Shown: in pieces, positions 21,241 to 31,917 of the stretch | Layout: each line of letters starts with the position of its first letter | Numbering within the stretch: the first letter of the stretch is position 1 | Assembly (NCBI RefSeq): GCF_000585995.1 | Contig: NZ_CP007410.1 | Coordinates: 6,007,001 to 6,071,000 of the forward strand | From: Pseudomonas brassicacearum | GTDB taxonomy: Bacteria; Pseudomonadota; Gammaproteobacteria; Pseudomonadales; Pseudomonadaceae | Reading direction: 5' to 3' | Length of the DNA stretch: 64,000 nt | Translations under genes and position numbers: made by a program | The notes under the pieces: model-generated | What the model was told of the DNA's origin: nothing | The model's input: the letters and a program-made list of their open reading frames with translations, nothing else | The model's database searches: none

Positions 21241-22055
21241 CCGAGCAATACCAACACCGCGCGCGCAAGCGCTTCGGCCAGAACTTCCTGCATGACCCTG
21301 GCGTGATCGATCACATCCTGCGCTCCATCAATGCCAAGCCCGCCGAGCGCCTGCTGGAAATCGGCCCGGGCCAGGGCGCCCTGACCGAAGGCCTGCTCGA
21401 CAGCGGCGCGCAACTGGACGTGGTGGAACTGGACAAGGATCTGGTCCCGATCCTCAACCAGCAATTCGCCGGCAAGAGCAATTTCAACCTGCACCAGGGC
21501 GACGCACTGAAGTTCGACTTCAACAGCCTGAACGCCGCGCCGAATAGCCTGCGGGTGGTCGGGAACCTGCCGTACAACATCTCCACGCCCCTGATCTTCC
21601 ACCTGCTGAGCAACGCCGGGCTGATCCGCGACATGCATTTCATGCTGCAGAAAGAAGTGGTCGAGCGTCTTGCCGCCGGCCCTGGCGGTGGTGACTGGGG
21701 TCGCCTGTCGATCATGGTCCAGTACCATTGCCGGGTCGAACACCTGTTCAACGTTGGCCCCGGGGCGTTCAACCCACCGCCGAAAGTCGATTCGGCCATC
21801 GTCCGCCTGGTGCCCCATGCGGTCCTCCCGCACCCGGCCAAGGATCATCGGCTGCTGGAGCGCGTGGTACGCGAAGCGTTCAACCAACGTCGAAAAACCC
21901 TTCGCAACACCTTGAAACTACTGCTCAGCAGCGCCGAAATCGAAGCCGCTGGCGTCGACGGCAGCTTGCGTCCCGAACAGTTGGACCTGGCGGCTTTCGT
22001 GCGCCTGGCCGACAAGCTCAGCGAACAAGCCGCACTGAAAGACGACGCCAACTGA
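21237..22055 (+). CDS. rsmA: 16S rRNA (adenine1518-N6/adenine1519-N6)-dimethyltransferase
   Basis: RsmA (KsgA) dimethylates two adjacent adenines in the 3' hairpin of 16S rRNA during 30S maturation. It has 272 residues. The SAM-binding region shows [16 protein letters not shown] and [14 protein letters not shown]; the catalytic motif is [15 protein letters not shown]. The C-terminal helical domain is present ([13 protein letters not shown]). It is translationally coupled to pdxA. This 16S methyltransferase is unrelated to the RNA-binding regulator also called RsmA. Confidence 0.96.
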   Translation: MTEQYQHRARKRFGQNFLHDPGVIDHILRSINAKPAERLLEIGPGQGALTEGLLDSGAQLDVVELDKDLVPILNQQFAGKSNFNLHQGDALKFDFNSLNAAPNSLRVVGNLPYNISTPLIFHLLSNAGLIRDMHFMLQKEVVERLAAGPGGGDWGRLSIMVQYHCRVEHLFNVGPGAFNPPPKVDSAIVRLVPHAVLPHPAKDHRLLERVVREAFNQRRKTLRNTLKLLLSSAEIEAAGVDGSLRPEQLDLAAFVRLADKLSEQAALKDDAN

Positions 22056-22169
22056 CGGACGATGATGCCTATCGGGTGAGGCGCTACTCTGGTCTACTAC
22101 CCGATACTTGGCCTAGACTGACTTCGTCAGCTACGCCCGCGTCCCGCTTCGCTTTTAAGGCCTTCTTGC

Positions 22170-22550
22170 ATGTCTGATCCTCGTTATCAGGTCGACGTCA
22201 GCGTCACCACCCGTTTTCTGGCAGAACAGTCGCAACCCGAACATAACCGTTTCGCTTTTGCCTACAACATCACTGTGCGCAATAACGGCTCTTTGCCAGC
22301 CAGGCTACTGTCGCGGCACTGGGTCATCACCGACGGCGATGGGCATGTCGAAGAAGTGCGTGGTGAAGGGGTCGTCGGTCAACAGCCGCTGATTGAGGCC
22401 GGTAAAAGCCACAGTTATAGCAGCGGGACGGTGATGACGACCAAGGTCGGCACCATGCAGGGCACCTACCTGATGCTGGCCGAGGACGGCAAACGCTTCG
22501 ATGCCATCATCAAGCCCTTTCGCCTCGCGGTACCCGGAGCCTTGCACTGA
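22170..22550 (+). CDS. apaG: ApaG protein
   Basis: A 126-residue single-domain protein of the ApaG/FBXO3 immunoglobulin-like fold. Typical motifs are [33 protein letters not shown] and [16 protein letters not shown]. It is conserved next to apaH in proteobacteria; the molecular role is unclear, though ApaG domains bind pyrophosphate-containing ligands. The stop overlaps the apaH start by one base. The 114-bp gap before it contains an 8-bp inverted repeat (22070-22106) of unknown meaning. Confidence 0.94.
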   Translation: MSDPRYQVDVSVTTRFLAEQSQPEHNRFAFAYNITVRNNGSLPARLLSRHWVITDGDGHVEEVRGEGVVGQQPLIEAGKSHSYSSGTVMTTKVGTMQGTYLMLAEDGKRFDAIIKPFRLAVPGALH

Positions 22551-23428
22551 TGGCCACGTATGCGGTCGGCGACCTGCAAGGCTGCCTCGATCCACTCAAG
22601 TGCCTGCTGGAACGGGTCGCCTTCGATCCGCAGAAAGACACGCTGTGGCTGGTGGGCGACCTGGTCAACCGTGGCCCGCAATCGCTTGAGACCTTGCGTT
22701 TTCTCTATGGCATCCGCCAGTCGCTGGTCTGTGTGCTCGGCAACCACGACCTGCACCTGCTGGCAGCCTGGCAAAACATCGAGCGCCTGAAAAAATCCGA
22801 TACCCTGAGCGAAATCCTCGACGCCCCTGATTGCGTTGAACTGCTGGAATGGCTGCGTCAGCAGAAGCTCATGCACTACGACGAGCAACGCAACCTGGCG
22901 CTGGTTCATGCAGGCATTCCGCCCCAGTGGTCTCTGCGCAAGGCACTCAAATGCGCCGGCGAGGTTGAACAGGCGTTGCGTGACGACAACCTGTTCGCCC
23001 CCTATCTGGATGGCATGTATGGCAACGAACCCGTCAAATGGGACAGCAACCTCACGGGAGCTGCGCGCCTTCGAGTCATCACCAACTATTTCACCCGCAT
23101 GCGCTTCTGCACCCGCGACGGCAAGCTTGACCTCAAGAGCAAGGAAGGCATCGAAACGGCACCACCCGGCTATGCCCCCTGGTTCAAGCACAAGGAACGC
23201 AAGACCCGTAACCTGAAAGTCATTTTCGGTCACTGGGCGTCGCTTGAAGGCCAAAGCGACGAACCCGGGGTTTTCGCCCTCGATACCGGCTGCGTGTGGG
23301 GCAGCGCGATGACGCTGATGAACGTCGACACCGGCGAGCAATTGCGTTGCGATTGCGACGAACGGGGCCATGCCAAATCCCATCACCACCCGACCACTGC
23401 ACCATTGTCGGCCGGCACCGCCGTTTGA
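22550..23428 (+). CDS. apaH: bis(5'-nucleosyl)-tetraphosphatase, symmetrical
   Basis: ApaH cleaves Ap4A to two ADP and also decaps Np4-capped RNAs. It has 292 residues with the full metallophosphoesterase signature: [31 protein letters not shown] and later FGHWASLEG. It overlaps apaG by one base. The C-terminal ~20 residues ([15 protein letters not shown] onwards) are His/Thr-rich and likely disordered. It belongs to the lptD-glpE block and is followed 33 bp later by glpE. Confidence 0.95.
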   Translation: MATYAVGDLQGCLDPLKCLLERVAFDPQKDTLWLVGDLVNRGPQSLETLRFLYGIRQSLVCVLGNHDLHLLAAWQNIERLKKSDTLSEILDAPDCVELLEWLRQQKLMHYDEQRNLALVHAGIPPQWSLRKALKCAGEVEQALRDDNLFAPYLDGMYGNEPVKWDSNLTGAARLRVITNYFTRMRFCTRDGKLDLKSKEGIETAPPGYAPWFKHKERKTRNLKVIFGHWASLEGQSDEPGVFALDTGCVWGSAMTLMNVDTGEQLRCDCDERGHAKSHHHPTTAPLSAGTAV

Positions 23429-23461
23429 CCGGCGCTGCGCTTCAGGCTACAGGAGTCCTAC

Positions 23462-23791
23462 ATGAGCGAATTCAAACGTATCCCCCCGGACCAGGCCCAG
23501 ATCCTGCGCGAGCAAGGCGCGGTCGTTGTCGATGTCCGCGACCCAGCCACATTTGCCGCCCTGCATATCAGTGGCTCCACCCACCTGGATAACCACTCCA
23601 TCGCCGACTTCATCCGTGCCGCCGACCTCGACGCACCGACCGTCGTGGTCTGCTATCACGGCAACTCCAGCCAGAGCGCAGCCGCCTATCTGGTCAGCCA
23701 GGGTTTCACCGACGTCTACAGCCTGGACGGCGGTTTTGAGCTGTGGCGCCTGGCTTATCCTTCGGAAACCGCGCAAGGCACTCAGGAATAA
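23462..23791 (+). CDS. glpE: thiosulfate sulfurtransferase GlpE
   Basis: A 109-residue single-domain rhodanese. The active-site loop contains Cys64 in [13 protein letters not shown], and the CH2A-like region is [16 protein letters not shown]. It transfers sulfane sulfur from thiosulfate to cyanide or a thiol acceptor. AGGAG precedes the ATG at 23462. It is the last gene of the block starting at lptD; two tandem hairpins follow (23802-23856). Confidence 0.93.
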   Translation: MSEFKRIPPDQAQILREQGAVVVDVRDPATFAALHISGSTHLDNHSIADFIRAADLDAPTVVVCYHGNSSQSAAAYLVSQGFTDVYSLDGGFELWRLAYPSETAQGTQE

Positions 23792-23801
23792 TTTTTTATG
23801 C

Positions 23802-23856
23802 CGCCCAAGCCCGCGTGAACCGTGGGCTTGGGCGCTGGCAGACGAACGGTCTGCCA
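23802..23856. terminator. two tandem hairpins after glpE
   Basis: The first hairpin has 11-bp arms (CGCCCAAGCCC 23802-23812 with GGGCTTGGGCG 23824-23834). The second has 8-bp arms (TGGCAGAC 23836-23843 with GTCTGCCA 23849-23856). No T-run follows; a T-run precedes the first hairpin instead. They probably mark the end of the glpE transcript, but Rho-independent action on the plus strand is not textbook. Confidence 0.5.
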
Positions 23857-23897
23857 CAACTAATTACGCATTCCACCTTTACCTCTCCGATTCCGAA

Positions 23898-23906
23898 CTA
23901 TCCTTA
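23898..23906 (+). promoter_or_regulatory. RpoS-like extended -10 (CTATCCTTA) upstream of prkA
   Basis: CTATCCTTA differs at one position from the sigma-S consensus CTATACTTA. It lies 185 bp before prkA in the 299-bp glpE-prkA gap. The homologous yeaGH operon is stress and stationary-phase induced in enterobacteria. The gap also has a 14-bp palindrome (GCCGGTACACCGGC, 23935-23948). The assignment is tentative. Confidence 0.35.
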
Positions 23907-24090
23907 GCCACAGGCCATCCAAAACAGGGGAGAGCCGGTACACCGGCGCACGGGTCATCGGGAGTAAGCGTTCAGGAGCCTGTATTCCTGGAAGCATTCT
24001 GGGGGGTAAACGGCAGCTGGGTTCCCAGCGGCTGACCAGCATCGACTGATTGATCCGCCACCGGCTCCACGTATCGAGCGAGGTGACGTC

Positions 24091-26013
24091 ATGAGCATTT
24101 TTAGCCACTTCCAGCAACGTTTCGAGTCCACGCGGCAGGAGGAATACTCGCTGCAGGAATACCTCGAACTCTGCAAGCAGGACCGCAGCGCCTATGCATC
24201 GGCTGCGGAGCGTCTGTTGCTGGCAATCGGAGAACCGGAACTGCTGGATACCTCGGCCAACTCGAGGCTTTCGCGGATCTTCTCCAACAAGGTGATTCGC
24301 CGCTATCCGGCCTTTGAAGACTTCCACGGGATGGAAGAATGCATCGATCAGATCGTGTCCTATTTCCGCCACGCCGCCCAAGGCCTGGAAGAGAAGAAAC
24401 AAATCCTCTATCTGCTCGGTCCCGTCGGTGGCGGTAAATCGTCCCTGGCCGAAAAGCTCAAGCAACTGATCGAGAAAGTGCCCTTCTATGCGATCAAGGG
24501 CTCACCGGTGTTCGAATCGCCCTTGGGGTTGTTCAACGCCACCGAGGACGGCGCGATCCTCGAGGAAGACTTCGGTATTCCACGCCGCTACCTCAGTACC
24601 ATCATGTCGCCATGGGCCACCAAGCGCCTGTCCGAGTTCGGCGGCGACATCAGTCAGTTCCGGGTGGTCAAGCTCTACCCCTCGATCCTTAACCAGATCG
24701 CGGTAGCCAAGACCGAACCGGGGGACGAAAACAACCAGGACATTTCGGCCCTGGTGGGTAAAGTCGATATCCGCAAGCTGGAAGAATATCCACAGAACGA
24801 TGCCGACGCCTACAGCTATTCAGGTGCACTGTGCCGGGCCAACCAGGGCCTGATGGAATTCGTCGAGATGTTCAAGGCGCCCATCAAAGTGCTGCACCCG
24901 CTGCTGACCGCAACCCAGGAAGGCAACTACAACAGCACTGAGGGCCTGGGAGCCATTCCGTTCACCGGGATCCTGCTGGCCCACTCCAACGAGTCGGAAT
25001 GGCATACCTTCCGCAACAACAAGAACAACGAAGCCTTCATCGACCGGATCTACATCGTCAAGGTGCCGTACTGCCTGCGAGTCACCGATGAGGTGAAGAT
25101 CTACGACAAGCTGCTGTTCAACAGCTCGCTGTCCAAGGCCCACTGCGCGCCCGACACGCTGAAGATGCTCGCCCAGTTCACCGTGCTGTCGCGCCTCAAG
25201 GAGCCGGAAAACTCCAACATCTATTCGAAGATGCGGGTGTATGACGGTGAAAACCTCAAGGACACCGATCCAAAGGCCAAATCGATCCAGGAGTACCGCG
25301 ACAACGCAGGGGTCGATGAAGGCATGAACGGCCTATCCACTCGTTTCGCGTTCAAGATTCTTTCCAAGGTCTTCAACTTCGACCCCCATGAGATCGCGGC
25401 CAACCCGGTGCATCTGCTGTATGTGCTGGAACAACAGATCGAGCAGGAACAGTTCCAGGCGGAAACCCGCGAGCGTTATCTGCGATTCCTCAAGGAATAC
25501 CTGGCCCCGCGCTACATCGAGTTCATCGGCAAGGAAATCCAGACTGCCTACCTGGAGTCCTACAGCGAGTACGGCCAGAACATCTTCGACCGCTACGTGC
25601 TGTACGCGGACTTCTGGATCCAGGACCAGGAATACCGCGATCCGGAAACCGGCGAAATCCTCAACCGCGTAGCGCTGAACGAAGAGCTGGAAAAAATCGA
25701 GAAACCGGCCGGCATCAGCAATCCGAAGGATTTCCGTAACGAAATCGTCAACTTCGTGTTGCGCGCCCGGGCCAATAACAATGGCAAGAACCCAACCTGG
25801 CTCAGCTATGAAAAGCTGCGGGTGGTGATCGAGAAGAAAATGTTCTCCAACACCGAAGACCTGCTGCCCGTCATCAGCTTCAACGCCAAGGCCAGCAAGG
25901 AGGACCAGCAAAAACACAACGACTTCGTCACACGCATGGTCGAACGTGGCTACACCGACAAACAGGTACGGCTGCTCTCCGAGTGGTACCTGCGGGTCCG
26001 GAAATCGCAATAA
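24091..26013 (+). CDS. prkA: PrkA family serine protein kinase
   Basis: 640-residue AAA+/PrkA protein (YeaG in E. coli). The N-terminal AAA domain has Walker A GPVGGGKSS at residues 110-118. The C-terminal PrkA kinase-like domain follows. Relatives have reported serine-kinase or Lon-like peptidase activity and act in stationary-phase and nitrogen-starvation adaptation. The gene heads a three-gene operon with yeaH and spoVR, one of the most conserved triplets of unknown mechanism in proteobacteria. It starts at ATG 24091 after GAGGTGACGTC. Confidence 0.93.
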   Translation: MSIFSHFQQRFESTRQEEYSLQEYLELCKQDRSAYASAAERLLLAIGEPELLDTSANSRLSRIFSNKVIRRYPAFEDFHGMEECIDQIVSYFRHAAQGLEEKKQILYLLGPVGGGKSSLAEKLKQLIEKVPFYAIKGSPVFESPLGLFNATEDGAILEEDFGIPRRYLSTIMSPWATKRLSEFGGDISQFRVVKLYPSILNQIAVAKTEPGDENNQDISALVGKVDIRKLEEYPQNDADAYSYSGALCRANQGLMEFVEMFKAPIKVLHPLLTATQEGNYNSTEGLGAIPFTGILLAHSNESEWHTFRNNKNNEAFIDRIYIVKVPYCLRVTDEVKIYDKLLFNSSLSKAHCAPDTLKMLAQFTVLSRLKEPENSNIYSKMRVYDGENLKDTDPKAKSIQEYRDNAGVDEGMNGLSTRFAFKILSKVFNFDPHEIAANPVHLLYVLEQQIEQEQFQAETRERYLRFLKEYLAPRYIEFIGKEIQTAYLESYSEYGQNIFDRYVLYADFWIQDQEYRDPETGEILNRVALNEELEKIEKPAGISNPKDFRNEIVNFVLRARANNNGKNPTWLSYEKLRVVIEKKMFSNTEDLLPVISFNAKASKEDQQKHNDFVTRMVERGYTDKQVRLLSEWYLRVRKSQ

Positions 26014-26125
26014 GCAGCGGCAAGCTTCTAGCAACAAGCTGCGAGGGAACAGCGTTGGGCCCATGGCTCGGCGCTATCCCCTTGCCGCCTGAGGCTTACG
26101 ACTTGAAGCTCCCCCGGAGGGGCCT

Positions 26126-27397
26126 ATGAGCTATGTGATCGACCGACGCCTTAATGGCAAGAACAAGAGCACGGTGAACCGCCAGCGTTTCCTGCGGCGT
26201 TACCGTGACCACATCAAGAAGGCCGTCGAAGAAGCGGTTAGCCGGCGTTCCATTACCGACATGGAGCATGGCGAACAAATCAGCATTCCCGGCCGCGACA
26301 TCGATGAGCCGGTGCTTCACCATGGTCGCGGCGGCAAACAGACGGTGGTGCATCCCGGCAACAAGGAATTCACCAGTGGCGAGCACATCCCTCGTCCGCA
26401 GGGTGGAGGCGGCGGCAAAGGACCCGGCAAGGCCGGTAACTCCGGCGAGGGCATGGATGAATTCGTGTTCCAGATCACCCAGGAGGAATTCCTGGAGTTC
26501 ATGTTCGAAGACCTGGAACTGCCGAACCTGGTCAAGCGCAACCTGACGGGCACCGACACCTTCAAGACCGTACGCGCCGGCATCAGCAACGAAGGTAATC
26601 CTTCACGCATCAATATCATCCGAACACTTCGTTCGGCCCATGCCCGGCGCATTGCGCTGTCGGGCAGCAGCCGGGCCAAACTGCGGGAGGTCAAGGAAGA
26701 ACTGGCTCGCCTCAAGCGCGAAGAACCCGACAATTTCGGCGACATTCAGGACCTTGAAGCGGAAATCGAGAAACTCAGCGCACGCATCCATCGCGTACCG
26801 TTCCTCGATACTTTCGACCTCAAGTACAACTTGCTGGTGAAACAGCCCAACCCCAGCTCCAAGGCCGTGATGTTCTGCCTGATGGACGTGTCCGGCTCCA
26901 TGACCCAGGCGACCAAGGACATTGCCAAGCGCTTCTTCATCCTGCTGTACCTGTTCCTCAAGCGGAACTACGACAAGATCGACGTGGTGTTCATCCGCCA
27001 CCACACCAGCGCCCGGGAAGTGGACGAGGAGGAGTTTTTCTACTCCAGGGAAACCGGCGGCACTATCGTTTCCAGCGCCCTGAAGCTGATGCAGGAGATC
27101 ATGGCCGAGCGCTATCCGGCCAATGAATGGAACATCTATGCAGCCCAGGCGTCCGACGGTGACAACTGGAACGACGACTCGCCGATCTGCCGTGACATCC
27201 TGATCAACCAGATCATGCCGTTCGTCCAGTACTACACCTATGTGGAAATTACTCCACGGGAACATCAGGCGTTGTGGTACGAATACGAACGCATTGCCGA
27301 AGCTTTTTCCGACACATTTGCTCAACAGCAACTGGTCTCGGCCGGGGATATCTACCCGGTCTTCCGTGAACTCTTCCAGCGCAGGTTAGTGACATGA
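26126..27397 (+). CDS. yeaH: DUF444 / YeaH family protein with VWA-like domain
   Basis: 423 residues. The N-terminal half is basic, with a Gly-rich linker ([18 protein letters not shown], ~90-108). The C-terminal half is a von Willebrand A-like domain with the MIDAS motif DVSGSMTQ and a downstream [10 protein letters not shown]. It is thought to work with PrkA; the biochemical role is unknown. CCGGAGG precedes the ATG at 26126. The 112-bp gap before it (26014-26125) holds a diffuse inverted repeat, with AGCGGCAAGC near one end and CTTGCCGC near the other, resembling common Pseudomonas intergenic repeats. The stop overlaps spoVR (ATGA). Confidence 0.92.
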   Translation: MSYVIDRRLNGKNKSTVNRQRFLRRYRDHIKKAVEEAVSRRSITDMEHGEQISIPGRDIDEPVLHHGRGGKQTVVHPGNKEFTSGEHIPRPQGGGGGKGPGKAGNSGEGMDEFVFQITQEEFLEFMFEDLELPNLVKRNLTGTDTFKTVRAGISNEGNPSRINIIRTLRSAHARRIALSGSSRAKLREVKEELARLKREEPDNFGDIQDLEAEIEKLSARIHRVPFLDTFDLKYNLLVKQPNPSSKAVMFCLMDVSGSMTQATKDIAKRFFILLYLFLKRNYDKIDVVFIRHHTSAREVDEEEFFYSRETGGTIVSSALKLMQEIMAERYPANEWNIYAAQASDGDNWNDDSPICRDILINQIMPFVQYYTYVEITPREHQALWYEYERIAEAFSDTFAQQQLVSAGDIYPVFRELFQRRLVT

Positions 27398-28959
27398 CCG
27401 CCAAAAAAGAGCAGAAGCGCCAGCCCATTTCCACCGGCTCCGAATGGACGTTCGAGCTGATCCAGGCCTACGACCGCGAAATCAGCCGTATCGCGGACCG
27501 GTATGCCCTGGACACGTACCCGAACCAGATCGAGGTGATCACCGCCGAGCAGATGATGGACGCCTACGCGTCGGTCGGCATGCCGCTGGGTTATCACCAC
27601 TGGTCCTACGGCAAACATTTCCTTAGTACCGAGAAATCCTACAGCCGCGGCCAGATGGGGCTGGCCTACGAGATCGTGATCAACTCCGACCCGTGCATTG
27701 CCTATCTGATGGAAGAAAACACCATCTGCATGCAGGCCTTGGTGGTGGCGCATGCCTGCTACGGCCACAACAGCTTCTTCAAGGGCAACTACCTGTTCCG
27801 TACCTGGACCGACGCCAGCTCGATCATTGATTACCTGGTGTTCGCCAAGCAGTACATCATGCAATGCGAAGAGCGCCATGGCATCGACGCGGTGGAGGAT
27901 CTGCTGGATTCCTGCCACGCCTTGATGAACTACGGCGTGGACCGTTACAAACGACCGTATCCGATTTCAGCCGAAGAAGAGCGCCGTCGCCAAAAAGATC
28001 GTGAAGAACACCTGCAAAAGCAAATCAACGACTTGTGGCGCACCATTCCCAAAGGCGCTGACAAGTACAGCGAAAAAGACAACGCGCGTTTCCCTGCCGA
28101 ACCGCAGGAAAACATCCTCTATTTCATTGAAAAACATGCGCCGCTGCTGGAGCCATGGCAGCGGGAAATCGTGCGCATCGTGCGCAAGATCGCCCAGTAT
28201 TTCTATCCACAGCGCCAGACCCAGGTCATGAACGAGGGCTGGGCCACGTTCTGGCATTACACGCTGATGAACGATCTGTACGACGAGGGCCTGGTCACCG
28301 ACGGCTTCATGATGGAGTTCCTGACGTCCCATACCAGCGTGGTGTTCCAGCCCGGCTTCGACAGCCCGTACTACAGCGGGATCAACCCTTACGCGCTGGG
28401 CTTTGCCATGTACCGCGACATCCGCCGCATGTGCGAACACCCCACTGAAGAGGATCGCCGCTGGTTCCCGGATATCGCGGGCTCGGACTGGTTGTCCGCT
28501 ATCAAGTTCGCCATGAGCAGCTTCAAGGACGAGAGCTTTATCCTGCAGTACCTCTCGCCCAAGGTGATCCGCGACCTGAAACTGTTCAGCATCCTTGATG
28601 ACGACCAGAAAGATGACCTGTTGGTACCGGCTATTCATGACGAAGGCGGTTATCGCATCATCCGCGAAACCCTGGCAGCGCAATACAACCTGGGCAATCG
28701 CGAGCCCAACGTGCAGATCTACAGCATCGACCGCCGGGGAGATCGTTCGCTGACCCTGCGCCACCAGGCGCACGACCGCAAACCGCTGGGTGACTCCACC
28801 GATGAAGTGCTCAAGCACTTGCACCGTCTCTGGGGGTTCGACATCCACCTGGAGACCCTGCAAGGCGACCAAGTGATGAAGACTCATCACGTACCGCCTC
28901 GAACCGAGCAAACCGAAGGAGACTATGGCCGCCTGGACTTGGCCGTCATTCATCTTTGA
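27394..28959 (+). CDS. spoVR: SpoVR family protein
   Basis: 521 residues, matching the SpoVR/YcgB family. Characteristic stretches are [21 protein letters not shown] near the N-terminus, [37 protein letters not shown] and [16 protein letters not shown]. It is named for a Bacillus spore-cortex protein but widespread in non-sporulating proteobacteria. The His and Glu residues in [10 protein letters not shown] look like a metal site. It is coupled to yeaH by a 4-bp overlap and is last of the prkA-yeaH-spoVR operon. Confidence 0.94.
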   Translation: MTAKKEQKRQPISTGSEWTFELIQAYDREISRIADRYALDTYPNQIEVITAEQMMDAYASVGMPLGYHHWSYGKHFLSTEKSYSRGQMGLAYEIVINSDPCIAYLMEENTICMQALVVAHACYGHNSFFKGNYLFRTWTDASSIIDYLVFAKQYIMQCEERHGIDAVEDLLDSCHALMNYGVDRYKRPYPISAEEERRRQKDREEHLQKQINDLWRTIPKGADKYSEKDNARFPAEPQENILYFIEKHAPLLEPWQREIVRIVRKIAQYFYPQRQTQVMNEGWATFWHYTLMNDLYDEGLVTDGFMMEFLTSHTSVVFQPGFDSPYYSGINPYALGFAMYRDIRRMCEHPTEEDRRWFPDIAGSDWLSAIKFAMSSFKDESFILQYLSPKVIRDLKLFSILDDDQKDDLLVPAIHDEGGYRIIRETLAAQYNLGNREPNVQIYSIDRRGDRSLTLRHQAHDRKPLGDSTDEVLKHLHRLWGFDIHLETLQGDQVMKTHHVPPRTEQTEGDYGRLDLAVIHL

Positions 28960-29022
28960 TCCCGTTTTCACCTCCGAACGTCCGGCGCAAAGGTTATCCT
29001 GTCGGACCAACGGAGGTTTTTT

Positions 29023-30249
29023 ATGCAGATCTATAAAGTCGGCGGCGCCGTTCGCGATCGCCTGCTGGGCATCCCCGTCACTGATATTGATCGGGTTGTG
29101 GTGGGTGCCACCGCCGAGGAAATGCTTGCCAAGGGATTTCGCCCCGTAGGGGCTGATTTCCCTGTGTTCCTCGACCCCAAGACCGGTGAGGAATACGCCC
29201 TCGCCCGCACCGAACGCAAAAGCGGTCGGGGCTATGGCGGCTTCATTTTCCACGCCAGCCCTGAAGTGACCCTCGAAGAAGACCTGATCCGCAGAGACCT
29301 TACGATCAACGCCATGGCTGAAGACGACAACGGCCATCTCACTGATCCGTACCACGGCCAGCGCGACCTCGAAGCCCGCATTCTTCGCCACGTTTCCCCC
29401 GCATTTGCCGAAGATCCCCTCCGAGTGCTGCGGGTTGCCCGTTTCGCCGCACGCTATGCTCCCCAGGGCTTCAAGGTGGCCAACGAAACCCTTGAGCTGA
29501 TGCGTCAGCTCAGTGATTCCGGCGAACTGGAAGCGTTGACCGCCGAGCGCAGCTGGAAAGAAATTTCCCGTGCCCTCATGGAAAACCAACCGCAAGTCTT
29601 TATTCAGGTCCTGCGCGACTGCGCCGCCCTCAAGGTCTTGATGCCCGAAGTCGACGCACTGTTTGGCGTGCCGCAGCCTGAAGCCCATCACCCGGAAATC
29701 GACACTGGCCTGCACACCCTGAGCGTGCTGGAACAGGCAGCGCTGCACCGGCAGCCTCTGACAGTCCGCTGGGCGTGCCTGCTACACGACTTGGGGAAAG
29801 GCCTGACACCCGAACACGAATGGCCACGACACATCGCCCATGAGCACAAGGGCTTGAAACTGATCAAAGCGGTCAACGAGCGCTTCAAGGCGCCCCGCGA
29901 CTGTCAGGAGTTGGCGCTGCTGGTCGGCCAATACCACACCCATGGTCATCGCGCACTTGAGCTGAAGGCTTCTACCTTGCTTGAGCTGCTGCAGAGTTTT
30001 GATGTGTACCGCCGGCCTCAGCGCTTCGAGGAATTCATCGCGGCCTGTGAGATGGATGCGCGGGGCCGCAAGGGGCTTGAAGACAGAAGTTATCCACAGG
30101 CTGAGTATCTGCGCGGAGCGGCTGCGGCGGCCCGTGGGGTGGCGGTCCAACCTTTGCTGGAAAAAGGCTTCAAAGGTCCGGAACTGGGTGAGGCGATCAA
30201 GCGCGAGCGGCTAAAGGCATTGAAAGCCTACAAGGAAGCGGCGAGCTGA
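29023..30249 (+). CDS. cca: multifunctional CCA-adding enzyme (tRNA nucleotidyltransferase)
   Basis: Adds or repairs the 3' CCA of tRNAs. At 408 residues it is the long proteobacterial form. The class II nucleotidyltransferase head starts with [11 protein letters not shown] and the catalytic [18 protein letters not shown] and [11 protein letters not shown] follow. The C-terminal HD phosphohydrolase domain shows the metal motif LLHDLGKG and an HIAHE segment, so 2',3'-cyclic phosphodiesterase/phosphatase activity is expected. Start supported by GGAGGTTTTTT before the ATG. Confidence 0.95.
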   Translation: MQIYKVGGAVRDRLLGIPVTDIDRVVVGATAEEMLAKGFRPVGADFPVFLDPKTGEEYALARTERKSGRGYGGFIFHASPEVTLEEDLIRRDLTINAMAEDDNGHLTDPYHGQRDLEARILRHVSPAFAEDPLRVLRVARFAARYAPQGFKVANETLELMRQLSDSGELEALTAERSWKEISRALMENQPQVFIQVLRDCAALKVLMPEVDALFGVPQPEAHHPEIDTGLHTLSVLEQAALHRQPLTVRWACLLHDLGKGLTPEHEWPRHIAHEHKGLKLIKAVNERFKAPRDCQELALLVGQYHTHGHRALELKASTLLELLQSFDVYRRPQRFEEFIAACEMDARGRKGLEDRSYPQAEYLRGAAAAARGVAVQPLLEKGFKGPELGEAIKRERLKALKAYKEAAS

Positions 30250-30296
30250 CGGGGGCTTCGTGTCAGCTTGGCATTTGCAGTGGATGTGCCATCGTC

Positions 30297-30392
30297 ATCG
30301 CGAGCAAGCTCGCTCCCACATTAGCGTCTCAATGGACACATACCTTGTATTGGACCGAGATCCAGTGTGGGAGCGAGCTTGCTCGCGATGAT
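30297..30392. repeat. REP doublet (inverted pair)
   Basis: Facing REP copies (ATCGCGAGCAAGCTCGCTCC and complement) between the convergent genes cca and folK, a typical position for a shared transcript end. Confidence 0.92.
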
Positions 30393-30402
30393 GGCAGACG
30401 CC

Positions 30403-30921
30403 TCACAGCAGGTTGGACGGCGTAAGCGGCTGGCCTCGCCACTCAAACGCCACCGGCGCCAATACCTGATCAATCTGCGACTCATCCCACAACGTAGCGA
30501 AGCTTTTGCCTACGCCAGGATGAATCCGATCCGGCGCGATCAACGACAAAGGCCACAGAACAAAGGCGTTCTTGAGGATCTCGGCGCGCGGCAGGATCAG
30601 CCCGTCGAAGTTACCGACCCGCTCGCCATACAACAGCACGTCGATATCCAGCGGCAGCCCCTTGCGATCCGGCGCATAACGACCGTTGTCGGCCTCAATG
30701 AACTTGAGGCGACGATCCAGCTCCATCAGCGGCAGATCAGTGAAGGCCGACACGACGAAGTTGAAGAACGGCCCGCTCTTGATCCCCACTGGCTGGCTCT
30801 CGAACACGGCCGAACAGCGCATGTCCACCAGGAAGCCAGCCAGGGCTTCAAGACCGGCGCACAAATGGGTTTCGCGCTCGACATTGCTGCCGAGCCCGAG
30901 AAAAACCTGAGTCAGCGACAT
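30403..30921 (-). CDS. folK: 6-hydroxymethyl-7,8-dihydropterin pyrophosphokinase
   Basis: FolK activates hydroxymethyl-dihydropterin with ATP in folate synthesis. It has 172 residues; HPPK motifs are LGLGSNVERE, SKPFFNFV-like SGPFFNFVVSAF and the signature LPLDIDVLLYG. It overlaps the end of folB by 10 bp, so two successive folate-pathway enzymes are coupled. Pseudomonas may carry a second folK elsewhere (next to panBC). Confidence 0.92.
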   Translation of the reverse strand: MSLTQVFLGLGSNVERETHLCAGLEALAGFLVDMRCSAVFESQPVGIKSGPFFNFVVSAFTDLPLMELDRRLKFIEADNGRYAPDRKGLPLDIDVLLYGERVGNFDGLILPRAEILKNAFVLWPLSLIAPDRIHPGVGKSFATLWDESQIDQVLAPVAFEWRGQPLTPSNLL

Positions 30922-31265
30922 CCGCGCTCGATCTCCACGCCAACACCGCTGGCCGCCGGCACGGCACCGGGCTTGGTCACTTTCAGACGCAGCCAGGTGA
31001 TCTCGAATTCGTCCATCAATTCTTGGGCCAGTCGCTCGGCGAAGGTTTCGACCAACTGGAACTGCGCCAGCTCGGCAAACGACTGGATGCGCGACGATAC
31101 GCTGGCGTAGTCGAGCGCCAGGGTCAGGTCATCGCCTGCGGCGGCCGGGCGGTTGTCCCAAGCGAAACTCAGATCAAGCCGCAGACACTGTCGGATGCCT
31201 CGTTCCCAGTCGTAGGCACCGATTACCGTGTCGACTTCCAGGCCCTCGATAAACACTCTGTCCAA
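30912..31265 (-). CDS. folB: dihydroneopterin aldolase
   Basis: FolB converts dihydroneopterin to hydroxymethyl-dihydropterin (or its epimer), the step before FolK. The chosen start is TTG 31265 ([16 protein letters not shown]), 117 residues, because GGAG lies eight bases upstream and homologs begin [10 protein letters not shown] further upstream TTG at 31289 adds an unlikely Cys-rich leader. Family motifs are [15 protein letters not shown] and [13 protein letters not shown]. It is divergent from plsY across 74 bp. Confidence 0.9.
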   Translation of the reverse strand: MDRVFIEGLEVDTVIGAYDWERGIRQCLRLDLSFAWDNRPAAAGDDLTLALDYASVSSRIQSFAELAQFQLVETFAERLAQELMDEFEITWLRLKVTKPGAVPAASGVGVEIERGCR

Positions 31266-31339
31266 GCACTCTTCTCCGCAGCACGACAAGGGCGCAATGC
31301 GCCGTTAGAATCAGGGCGTCCTCGCCCGGAATAGTTAGC

Positions 31340-31909
31340 ATGTTTTGGTTACTGGCGATTCTCGCCTACCTGCTCGGCTCGCTGTCCTTTGCCATTTTGC
31401 TCAGCCGCCTGACCGGTCGCCCGGATCCGCGAATGAGTGGCTCAGGCAATGCCGGTGCCACCAACATGCTGCGCCTGGCCGGACGCAAACTCGCCGTCCT
31501 GACCCTGCTTGGCGACCTCTGCAAAGGCCTTTTCCCGGTATTGATCGCCAGCCTTGCAGGGCTCTCGTTGCAGCAACAGGCCTGGATCGGCGTCTGCGCG
31601 GTCATCGGTCATCTGTTTCCAGTTTACTTTCGCTTTCGCGGCGGCAAGGGTGTCGCCACCGCTGCCGGCATGCTGCTGGGCCTGTATCCGCCCGCCGCCT
31701 TGCTGGCGGTCTGCGCCTGGCTGCTGACGTTCTACCTGACCCGCACCAGCTCACTGGCCGCGCTGATCGCCACACCGCTGACCCTGCCGCTACTGGCCTG
31801 GCAGGAACCGGCCGCCTTGCTGCCGATGAGCGCACTCGTTGCACTGATCGTCTGGCGCCACCGGGGCAATCTACGCGACCTGTTCGCCGGGCGCGAACGG
31901 CATTTTTAA
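31340..31909 (+). CDS. plsY: acyl-phosphate:glycerol-3-phosphate acyltransferase PlsY
   Basis: Inner-membrane enzyme catalysing the first acylation in phospholipid synthesis, with PlsX-derived acyl-phosphate as donor. It has 189 residues and about five membrane helices. Conserved cytoplasmic motifs are [14 protein letters not shown], the phosphate-binding [14 protein letters not shown] and [15 protein letters not shown]. It is convergent with tsaD, with stops 9 bp apart. Confidence 0.94.
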   Translation: MFWLLAILAYLLGSLSFAILLSRLTGRPDPRMSGSGNAGATNMLRLAGRKLAVLTLLGDLCKGLFPVLIASLAGLSLQQQAWIGVCAVIGHLFPVYFRFRGGKGVATAAGMLLGLYPPAALLAVCAWLLTFYLTRTSSLAALIATPLTLPLLAWQEPAALLPMSALVALIVWRHRGNLRDLFAGRERHF

Positions 31910-31917
31910 ATGTCGCT

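Noticed and set aside
22070..22106. 8-bp inverted repeat (TATCGGGT/ACCCGATA) between rsmA and apaG
   Set aside because: 21-nt loop and no T-run; could be chance. No promoter or operator class recognised.
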